Positions 58,042-64,000 of a stretch of 64,000 bases of DNA are shown here, in pieces. Location: NCBI RefSeq assembly GCF_001570405.1, contig NZ_BBYM01000009.1, positions 1 through 64,000 of the forward strand, in the 5' to 3' direction. This DNA comes from Microtetraspora niveoalba. Lineage in GTDB: Bacteria > Actinomycetota > Actinomycetes > Streptosporangiales > Streptosporangiaceae. Position 1 is the first letter of the stretch. Each line of letters opens with the position of its first letter. A program made the position numbers and the translations under genes. The notes below the pieces were generated by a model, which made no database searches, had not been told where the DNA came from, and saw only the letters and a list, made by a program, of their open reading frames with translations.

Positions 58042-59226
58042 GTGGACAACCGCATCGACGTCGAGCGGGCACGTGACGAGACCCCGGGATGCCGGGATCT
58101 CGTCCATCTGAACAACGCCGGCTGCTCCCTGCCTCCCAGGGGCGTCGTCGACACGATGACGGACTACCTGCGGGACGAGGCGTCGCTGGGCGGATACGAG
58201 GTCCAGAGGGACCGAGCCGAGCAGATCGAGGCGACCTACACCTCGCTCGCCTCCCTGATCGGCGCGAGGCCGTCGGAGATCGCGCTGGCCGACAACGCGA
58301 CGCGCGCCTGGGACATGGTGTTCTACGGCATGCGGTTCACGCCCGGGGACCGGATTCTCACCTGCCAGTCGGAGTACGGGAGCAACGCGATCGCCTACCT
58401 GCAGCAGGCGAGGCGCTTCGGCGTCGAGACCACGGCCATCGGCAACGATCTCAGCGGGCAGATCGACCTCGACCGGCTGGAGAAGGAACTGGGCGACGAC
58501 CGCGTCAAGCTCGTGTCGATGACGCACATCCCGACACAGGGCGGCCTGATCAACCCGGCGGCGGCGGTCGGCGCGCTGGCCGAGTCCGCCGGGGTGCCGT
58601 TCCTGCTCGACGCCTGCCAGTCCGTCGGGCAACTGAACCTCGATGTCCGCGAACTCAGGTGCGACGTGCTGACCGGAACGGGCCGCAAGTACCTGCGGGG
58701 GCCGCGCGGAACCGGCTTCCTGTACGTACGGGAGGACGCCATGGACACGTTCGAGCCGGCGGTACTGGACAACGGCTCCGCGGTGTGGACGTCACCCACG
58801 GCGTACGAGATGAACCCCGACGCCCGGCGTTACGAGACGTGGGAGAAGAACTACGCGGCGGTCGTCGGCCTGGGAGCGGCCGTAGACTACGCCCTGGCTC
58901 TGGGGATGGACGCGATCGAGACCCGCGTCCTCGCGCTGGGCGACCTGCTGCGGCGGACGCTCGCCGACGTCGAGGGGGTCCGGGTTCACGACCTCGGCCA
59001 GAGCCGGTGCGGGATCGTGTCGTTCACCGTCGACCGCGTCGCGTCCGATGACGTGAGGTGCGCTCTCGCCGACAACGGGGTCAACGTCAGCGTCTCCAAA
59101 TCCACGTCGTCGCAGTGGGACCTGCCGTCACGGGGTCTGACCAGTGTCGTCCGGGCATCGGTGCACTACTACAACACCGAGTCGGAGATCGAACACGTCG
59201 GCTCGCTCGTCGACGGCCTCCGGTGA
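58042..59226 (+). CDS. Class V aminotransferase/cysteine desulfurase-like PLP enzyme
   Basis: A 394-residue fold type I enzyme. Schiff-base Lys216 is in TGTGRKYLRGPRGTGFLYV, the cofactor Asp190 in FLLDACQSVGQLNLDV, and the N-terminal HLNNAGCSLPPRGVVDTM is the typical class V opening. It may act as a desulfurase, C-S lyase or epimerase on the compound brought in by the transporter 8 bp upstream. The exact reaction cannot be deduced. Confidence 0.85.
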   Translation: MDNRIDVERARDETPGCRDLVHLNNAGCSLPPRGVVDTMTDYLRDEASLGGYEVQRDRAEQIEATYTSLASLIGARPSEIALADNATRAWDMVFYGMRFTPGDRILTCQSEYGSNAIAYLQQARRFGVETTAIGNDLSGQIDLDRLEKELGDDRVKLVSMTHIPTQGGLINPAAAVGALAESAGVPFLLDACQSVGQLNLDVRELRCDVLTGTGRKYLRGPRGTGFLYVREDAMDTFEPAVLDNGSAVWTSPTAYEMNPDARRYETWEKNYAAVVGLGAAVDYALALGMDAIETRVLALGDLLRRTLADVEGVRVHDLGQSRCGIVSFTVDRVASDDVRCALADNGVNVSVSKSTSSQWDLPSRGLTSVVRASVHYYNTESEIEHVGSLVDGLR

Positions 59227-59258
59227 TCCAGTCCGGGAGCCCGCGGCGGTGATCGAGA

Positions 59259-60101
59259 ATGGACGCGATGATCCTCGGAGCTGACTCGCGGTTGGAGGAA
59301 GACGTGGTGGAGGGACCTGTCAAGCCCGCGTCATTGCAGGGCGTGGACCGGGTGCTGACCGTGCTTGAGGCCTTCGTGGGACAGGCCGAGTGGCGTGTCT
59401 CCGATCTGGCCAAGCACCTGGGCATGCACAAGGCGGTGACGCACCGGATCGTCCGGTCCCTCGAGGCGCGGCAGTTCCTGGAGCAGGCAGAAGCCCGCGG
59501 TTCGTACTCCCTCGGCCCCGCCGCGGTGGCGCTCGGCCGGGCCGCCGGGCGGCGGGCGCCCCGGACGGCCGCACGCCGGCACCTGATCCGGCTGGCCGAG
59601 CAGACGGGGGAGGTCGTGCTGTTCTACACGCTCCGGGGCCACCGCTACGTCTGCGTCGAGCGGCTGGACATCAACGCGGAGACCGCGGTCACCGTGGAGA
59701 TCGGCGACACCATCGGCCTGAACGCCGGAGCGGGGAAGACCCTGCTGGCGTTCCAGGACGAGCGTTTCATCCAGGAGGTTCTCGCCGCGCCGCAACCGCG
59801 TTACACCGACCGGACGCCGACCGACCCGGCGGTCATCCGCGACATGCTCGACCGGATCAGGGCCGAAGGGGTCTGGGTCAGTGACGGGGAGATCACGCCG
59901 CACACCGTCGGCGTGTCGGCCCCGGTCTGGGACACCGAGGGATCGGTGCGGTACTGCGTCTGCGTGACGGTGCTGGAGCGGGCGGTGGACGATCGGCGGC
60001 TGGCAAGTCTGTCCGCCGCCGTCCAGGACACGGCGACGGCCGTGTCACAGAGCTTGGGATACCGCGAAGGCGGAATCGAAGGGGATCAGAGAACCACATG
60101 A
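59259..60101 (+). CDS. IclR-family regulator
   Basis: A 280-residue regulator with winged helix (GVDRVLTVLEAFVGQAEWRVSDLAKHLGMHKAVTHRIVRSLEARQFLEQ) and IclR effector domain (LAEQTGEVVLFYTLRGHRYVCVERLD, IGDTIGLNAGAGKTLLAF, GVWVSDGEITPHTVGVSAPVWD). It lies inside the operon and overlaps the amidohydrolase gene by 4 bp, so it probably regulates this cluster. Confidence 0.9.
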   Translation: MDAMILGADSRLEEDVVEGPVKPASLQGVDRVLTVLEAFVGQAEWRVSDLAKHLGMHKAVTHRIVRSLEARQFLEQAEARGSYSLGPAAVALGRAAGRRAPRTAARRHLIRLAEQTGEVVLFYTLRGHRYVCVERLDINAETAVTVEIGDTIGLNAGAGKTLLAFQDERFIQEVLAAPQPRYTDRTPTDPAVIRDMLDRIRAEGVWVSDGEITPHTVGVSAPVWDTEGSVRYCVCVTVLERAVDDRRLASLSAAVQDTATAVSQSLGYREGGIEGDQRTT

Positions 60102-61291
60102 GGATCGTGTTCAGGGCGGCCACCGTGATCACGGACGTGCTCGCCGACGAAGCCGTCGACGACGCGACCGTCCTCGTCGAAGACGACAGGATCGCCTGGG
60201 TCGGGCCGACCGCCGACGCGCCGGCCGACGAGGCGGCCGCGGTCGTGGACCTCGGTCGACGCGTCCTGTTCCCCGGACTGATGGACGCGCACGTGCACCT
60301 GGCGTTCGACGCGGGGAACGACCCGGTGGCGAGCATGCTCGCCAGGGACGAGCAGGCGCGGCTCGACGGGATGCGGCTGTCAGCGCGGCAGTTGGTGGAG
60401 AGCGGAGTCACCTTCGCCAGGGACCTCGGCGCGCCGCACGGGCTCTCCGCGCGGATCCGTGACGAGATCCGGCGCGGGACGACACCCGGCCCCCGCCTGA
60501 TGGTCGCCGGCCGGCCGCTGACCCGGCCGAACGGGCACTGCTGGTTCATGGGCAACGAGATCGACGGGCCCGAGCGTGCCCGGGCCGCCGTACAGGAGGA
60601 GGTCGAGGCCGGGGCGGATCTCGTCAAGGTCATGGTCACCGGCGGCCGCATGACCCCTGGCACGGACCCGCTGCGCTTCGAGGTGTCCGAGGCGGCCCTG
60701 GCGGCGATCGTCGACGAGGCGCATCGCCTCGGCGTCACCGTCGCCGCGCACGCCCTGTCCACGGTGGGCGTCCGGGCGGCCGCCGCCGCGGGGGTCGACT
60801 CGATCGAGCACGCGACATTCATCTCCCCCGAGGGCGGGGACGGCTACGACGCGGCCGTCGTCCGCGACCTGGTGAGCGCCGGGGCCGGGGTCTGTCCGAC
60901 GCTGGGGCTCGCCGGAGCGCACGCCCATCCCATCTCCCTCGACATCAGGGGCGGCTGGGTGGCCCAGCTCCATGCCGCGGGGGTGCCGATCCTCGCCGGG
61001 ACCGACTCGGGCATCCCCCGCCACCCGCACGTGGGCGGGGTCGTCGACGGCCTGCGCGGCCTCGTCGCCTCTGGCCTGTCCGTACGGCAGGCGCTGGCGG
61101 CGGCCACGGAGGCCGGGATGCGCGCCGCCGGGCTGGAGAAGGCGGGCGCGGTCAAGCCGGGATACCTGGCCGACCTGATCGCGGTCGACGCCGACCCGCG
61201 GTCCGGCGTCGACGCGCTGCTGGATCCCCCGTTCGTCGTCGTGGGCGGTCGTGTCGTCAAGGACGTCGCTGGCTGCGCCGCCGCCGGGTAA
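60098..61291 (+). CDS. Amidohydrolase (imidazolonepropionase/prolidase-like)
   Basis: A 397-residue metal-dependent amidohydrolase: metal site PGLMDAHVHLAF (His65, His67), bridging-Lys region DLVKVMVTGG, metal His in VAAHALSTVG and IEHATFI, and catalytic Asp in LAGTDSGIPRHPHVGG. It resembles the arginine/lysine carboxypeptidase and Xaa-Pro dipeptidase-like amidohydrolases as well as imidazolonepropionases. With the transporter and PLP enzyme it suggests breakdown of a nitrogen- or sulfur-containing amino acid derivative. Confidence 0.87.
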   Translation: MRIVFRAATVITDVLADEAVDDATVLVEDDRIAWVGPTADAPADEAAAVVDLGRRVLFPGLMDAHVHLAFDAGNDPVASMLARDEQARLDGMRLSARQLVESGVTFARDLGAPHGLSARIRDEIRRGTTPGPRLMVAGRPLTRPNGHCWFMGNEIDGPERARAAVQEEVEAGADLVKVMVTGGRMTPGTDPLRFEVSEAALAAIVDEAHRLGVTVAAHALSTVGVRAAAAAGVDSIEHATFISPEGGDGYDAAVVRDLVSAGAGVCPTLGLAGAHAHPISLDIRGGWVAQLHAAGVPILAGTDSGIPRHPHVGGVVDGLRGLVASGLSVRQALAAATEAGMRAAGLEKAGAVKPGYLADLIAVDADPRSGVDALLDPPFVVVGGRVVKDVAGCAAAG

Positions 61292-61293
61292 GT

Positions 61294-61319
61294 GCCGCCC
61301 GGTCACGACTCCGGGCGGC
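61294..61319 (+). terminator. Terminator of the transporter/amidohydrolase operon
   Basis: GCCGCCCGG and its complement CCGGGCGGC form a 9-bp stem with an 8-nt loop just after the amidohydrolase stop. Confidence 0.65.
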
Positions 61320-61401
61320 GGGCGCCCGGTGAGGGGAGCCGGGCGGGCGCGGGAAGCCGACGGCCGGCACGCGTGAGCGGTGGTCGCAGCCGGGCACCTG
61401 T

Positions 61402-61740
61402 TCAGGGAGATGACGAGGTGCCCGGCGGAGCGGAGGGGGCGTGGGGCCCGCTCGGCAGCGCGGCGCCGGAGGGAAGCAGCGACTCGCAGGCCCTCACCGC
61501 GGCCCCGTACTTGGCGGACAGGGCGTCGACGCGCTCGCCCCTGATGTCGAGGTTGATCAGGCCGTCCTCCGAGACCGCGACGTCGGGGAAGTCGGGCAGG
61601 TCGTGCGCGCGCATGCAGGAGCTGAACGCCTTGCCGCCGTCACCGGACGCGGCGGACGGCGCGGCGGCCCTGAGGACGCCGATGCCCACGCCGAGGACGA
61701 CGACGGCGAGGATCACGTTCCTGGTTTTCGAGCCGGTCAT
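61402..61740 (-). CDS. Secreted or membrane-anchored small protein
   Basis: A 112-residue protein with an N-terminal hydrophobic segment (NVILAVVVLGVGIGVL) and a short outside domain (FSSCMRAHDLPDFPDVAVSEDGLINLDI... AVRACESLLPSG) with two Cys residues that may form a disulfide. This CMR..G/D-PDFPDP-like domain is common next to two-component/ABC export clusters in actinobacteria. It is divergent from the response regulator across an operator-like region. Confidence 0.75.
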   Translation of the reverse strand: MTGSKTRNVILAVVVLGVGIGVLRAAAPSAASGDGGKAFSSCMRAHDLPDFPDVAVSEDGLINLDIRGERVDALSAKYGAAVRACESLLPSGAALPSGPHAPSAPPGTSSSP

Positions 61741-61793
61741 GGTCTTTCTCCGTTTCCGTCGATTTCTGTCGCCGTCACCAGGGAAGCCGAGGA

Positions 61794-61843
61794 GCGGTTA
61801 CAGGACCGGAACGCCGGCGGTTACCCCGCTGTAACCGCCGGCG
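61794..61843. promoter_or_regulatory. GCGGTTAC repeats between the secreted protein and response regulator genes
   Basis: GCGGTTAC occurs at 61794-61801 and 61817-61824 (23-bp step), and its inverse GTAACCGC at 61831-61838. The latter two are part of a perfect 13-bp inverted repeat (61812-61824/61831-61843). The array lies 18-67 bp before the regulator start and is a probable binding site for it; the hairpin might also act in the RNA. Confidence 0.6.
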
Positions 61844-61860
61844 GGCCATCCTGAGGGATC

Positions 61861-62514
61861 ATGCGGGTGCTGATCGTCGAAGATCACGAGGAGCTCGCCC
61901 TGACGGTGGCGGCGGGGCTTCGCCGAGAAGGTATGGCCGTCGACGTGGCGCTGGACGGCCGCTCGGCGCTGGACCGTACGTCGGTCAACGACTACGACGT
62001 CGTCGTCCTCGACCGGGATCTGCCCGGCCTGCACGGTGACGAGGTGTGCGGGACGCTGGTCGAGGCCGGCTATCCGGCGCGCGTGCTGATGCTCACGGCC
62101 GCGGGGTCGATCGACGACAAGGTCACCGGGCTGGGCGTCGGGGCGGACGACTATCTCGCCAAGCCGTTCGCCTTCGCGGAGCTGGTCGCCCGGATCCGCG
62201 CGCTGGCCCGGCGGTCGCGCCAGGTCCTGCCGCCGGTGCTCGTGCACGGCGATCTGCGCCTGGATCCGGCGACGCGGATCGCCACCCGGGACGGGCGGCG
62301 GCTGCCGCTGAGTCCCAAGGAGTTCGCCGTGCTGGAGCTGCTGCTGTCCGCCCGGGGCACTGTGGTCTCCGCCGAGCAGCTCCTGGAGCGGGGATGGGAC
62401 GAGTTCGCCGATCCGTTCAGCCAGACCGTGAAGGTGACGATCAGCCGGTTGCGCCGCAAGCTCGGCGACCCCCCGCTGATCGAGACGGTCGCGCGGGCCG
62501 GGTACCGGATATGA
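61861..62514 (+). CDS. OmpR-family response regulator, CutR-like
   Basis: A 217-residue regulator: acidic pocket IVEDHE, phospho-Asp51 in VVVLDRDLPGLHGDEV, YLAKPFAFAELVARIRALARR, and winged helix LSPKEFAVLELLLSARGTVVSAEQLLERGWDEFADPF. The sequence follows the CutR type of Streptomyces. It overlaps the kinase gene by 4 bp and probably autoregulates through the GCGGTTAC repeats. Confidence 0.9.
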   Translation: MRVLIVEDHEELALTVAAGLRREGMAVDVALDGRSALDRTSVNDYDVVVLDRDLPGLHGDEVCGTLVEAGYPARVLMLTAAGSIDDKVTGLGVGADDYLAKPFAFAELVARIRALARRSRQVLPPVLVHGDLRLDPATRIATRDGRRLPLSPKEFAVLELLLSARGTVVSAEQLLERGWDEFADPFSQTVKVTISRLRRKLGDPPLIETVARAGYRI

Positions 62515-63626
62515 GGTGGACGGTACGGCTGCGCCTGACCCTGCTCTACAGCGGCCTGTTCCTGGCGGCGGCGGTTCTGCTGGCCGCCCTCATCTACTTT
62601 CTCGTCGAGTATTCGCCCTTCCCGGGACGGCCGATCGCGCCCGTCGCACCCGGTGACGGCGGCCCGCCGGTCGGGACGCCCCGGATCGAGGGGCAGCAGG
62701 CGGAGACGCTGCGACGGCTGCTGGTCAACTCCGTGATCGCGCTGGTGGTCATGGCGTTCGCGTCGGCCTTCTTGGGCTGGCTCATGGCGGGGCGGGTGCT
62801 GCGTCCCCTCGGCGACATGACGGCGACGGTACGGCGCATCACCGCCGACCGGCTCGACCGGCGGCTGGCCGCGTCCGGGCCGGACGACGAGCTCAAGGAG
62901 CTGGCCGACACGTTCGACGAGCTGCTTGATCGGCTGGAGGCCGCGTTCTCGGCGCAGCGGCGGTTCGTCGCGAACGCCTCCCACGAGTTGCGCACTCCGC
63001 TGACGCTGCAGCAGGCCATGATCGAGGTCGCACTGGCCGACCCGGAGATCGACGCCGAGTCACTGCGGGCCGTACTGGAACGGCTGCTGGTCGCGGGACA
63101 GCAGCAGGAACGGCTCATCGAGGCGCTGCTCACCCTCGCCCGCAGCCAGCAGGGGACGCATCGCCGGGAGCCTTTCGACCTGGCCGCGATCACGCAGCAG
63201 GCCGTCGGGCAACGCGGAGATCCGGGCCTGCGGGTCGAGTCCGAGCTCCGTCCGGCTCCCGGGGTCGGCGACCGCGATCTGGTCGAGCGCCTGGTCGGGA
63301 ACCTGCTGGACAACGCCGTACGCCACAACGTGCGCGGCGGCTGGATCATGGTGGCGACCGGTGTGACGGCCGGGCGCCCGGCGTTGCGTGTCTCCAACAG
63401 CGGCCCGGTGATCCCTCCCGACCAGGTCGGCACCCTCCTGAAGCCCTTCCAGCGTTTGGAAGGCGGCAGGAGGGCCACCGGTGAGGGAGTGGGGTTGGGG
63501 CTGTCGATCGTCGCCGCGATCGTCGAGGCCCACCACGGCACGCTCGAGGCCCGCGCGCTCGCGGAAGGCGGGCTGGAGGTGACCGTCGTGCTCGGCGTGG
63601 CGGGGAGCGGCCCCCGAACCGGATGA
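62511..63626 (+). CDS. Sensor histidine kinase, CutS-like
   Basis: A 371-residue kinase with two membrane segments (residues 8-32 and 71-95) flanking a short outside loop of about 40 residues, HAMP linker (GRVLRPLGDMTATVRRI), H-box His158 in RRFVANASHELRTPLTLQ, N-box NLLDNAVRHN and G-box GEGVGLGLSIVAAIVEAHHG. It phosphorylates the adjacent regulator. The small sensor loop suggests detection of membrane or secretion stress. Confidence 0.9.
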   Translation: MRWTVRLRLTLLYSGLFLAAAVLLAALIYFLVEYSPFPGRPIAPVAPGDGGPPVGTPRIEGQQAETLRRLLVNSVIALVVMAFASAFLGWLMAGRVLRPLGDMTATVRRITADRLDRRLAASGPDDELKELADTFDELLDRLEAAFSAQRRFVANASHELRTPLTLQQAMIEVALADPEIDAESLRAVLERLLVAGQQQERLIEALLTLARSQQGTHRREPFDLAAITQQAVGQRGDPGLRVESELRPAPGVGDRDLVERLVGNLLDNAVRHNVRGGWIMVATGVTAGRPALRVSNSGPVIPPDQVGTLLKPFQRLEGGRRATGEGVGLGLSIVAAIVEAHHGTLEARALAEGGLEVTVVLGVAGSGPRTG

Positions 63627-63644
63627 TCCCGCCCCCGGCTCGCT

Positions 63645-63670
63645 CCCGCCCCCGGCTCGCCGGGGGCGGG
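63645..63670 (+). terminator. Terminator after the histidine kinase
   Basis: CCCGCCCCCGG pairs with CCGGGGGCGGG around a CTCG loop, 18 bp after the kinase stop. Confidence 0.7.
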
Positions 63671-63779
63671 AAGGTGGTGCCGAGCGGGCCGTGCGGGCTC
63701 ATGACGCCGACGCGCGGTGCCGGCCCCCGCGGGCATCACGAACGCCGACCGGCCCTGCCGCTCCGCCGGTTCAGTACAA

Positions 63780-64000
63780 CTAGGCCGACTCGGTGGGCAG
63801 GCCGGCGTCGACCCAGTCCTCGATGCCTTCCCGGTACTTGCGGACGTTCGTGTAGCCGAGCGCGGTGAGCCGGTCGGCGACCTGACCGCTGTTCGGGCAG
63901 GCCGGATTGGAGCAGTACGTGACGATCGCGGCGTCGCGGTCCGGCAGCAGCTCCGCTGCCCGGGCGTCCGTCTCGGCGGGGGTCAGGGCGAGGGCCCCGG
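63780..64000 (-). CDS. Rhodanese-like domain protein, C-terminal part
   Basis: The last 73 codons of a leftward gene that starts beyond the window. The active-site loop VTYCSNPACPNSGQVADRL contains the catalytic Cys of rhodaneses, followed by LGYTNVRKYREGIEDWVDAGLP, the standard family ending. Likely a sulfur-carrier or single-domain thiosulfate sulfurtransferase. Confidence 0.85.
   Translation of the reverse strand, partial: GALALTPAETDARAAELLPDRDAAIVTYCSNPACPNSGQVADRLTALGYTNVRKYREGIEDWVDAGLPTESA

Overview
The window is very GC-rich DNA with short intergenic gaps, frequent 1-8 bp gene overlaps (ATGA/GTGA), many GTG starts and nearly all-G/C third codon positions. Its gene families are actinobacterial: mycothiol-dependent maleylpyruvate isomerase type, F420-dependent LLM oxidoreductase, SPW-repeat and GPGG-motif membrane proteins, a CGNR/ABATE regulator, a SigE-family ECF sigma factor and DUF222/HNH (13E12) genes. 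A filamentous actinomycete, plausibly of the Streptosporangiales, fits best; the genus cannot be fixed from this sequence alone. Two tRNA genes are present (Arg-CCG and Lys-CTT).

1-7.7 kb: the N-terminal part of a DUF222 protein with a repetitive linker, a repeat-rich gap, then a complete cellobiose-type uptake operon read leftward (cebE-cebF-cebG-bglC-cebR) behind CebR-like palindromes. 7.7-12.2 kb: a secreted protein, a TetR/hydrolase divergon with two operators, a stand-alone receiver protein, tRNA-Arg, and a MerR operon with a 20-bp-spaced, apparently leaderless promoter. 12.3-16.3 kb: response regulator, VTC (polyphosphate polymerase type), DUF4956 and CotH genes on one strand. 16.4-24.6 kb: a PLD-helicase-DUF3427 protein, a methyltransferase/CGNR divergon, DinB, and a TetR/DrrAB-type exporter divergon. 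24.5-31.7 kb: a DeoR-headed PTS operon with a PfkB kinase, IIC, IIB, IIA, a Zn-dependent dehydrogenase, HPr and EI. 31.9-36.2 kb: HTTM and DCC proteins, a GH15 enzyme and a mycothiol-type DinB enzyme.

36.4-48.1 kb looks like a general-stress neighbourhood: SPW protein, an RsbW-like ATPase behind an 18-bp perfect CebR-type palindrome, ChaB, HldE, a family 9 glycosyltransferase, topoisomerase IB, BON protein, metallophosphoesterase, GPGG protein, F420 enzyme, DUF1360, a nucleotidyltransferase-like protein and a PRC-barrel protein. Eight start sites here carry a recurrent GTTT/GTTC-N14-15-GGGTA/GGGCA promoter, five of them exactly 10 nt before the start codon. This shared architecture is the strongest unexpected signal in the window.

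48.2-52.4 kb, just after tRNA-Lys, is an accessory-looking patch with less typical codon use, orphan or broken genes and a DUF7710-type immunity-like protein, bounded by 52-bp imperfect direct repeats. 53.4-61.3 kb holds a SigE-family sigma factor with a membrane propeller protein, and a polar amino-acid-type ABC transporter followed by a class V aminotransferase/desulfurase, an IclR regulator and an amidohydrolase. 61.4-64 kb ends with a CutRS-like two-component system and a partial rhodanese.
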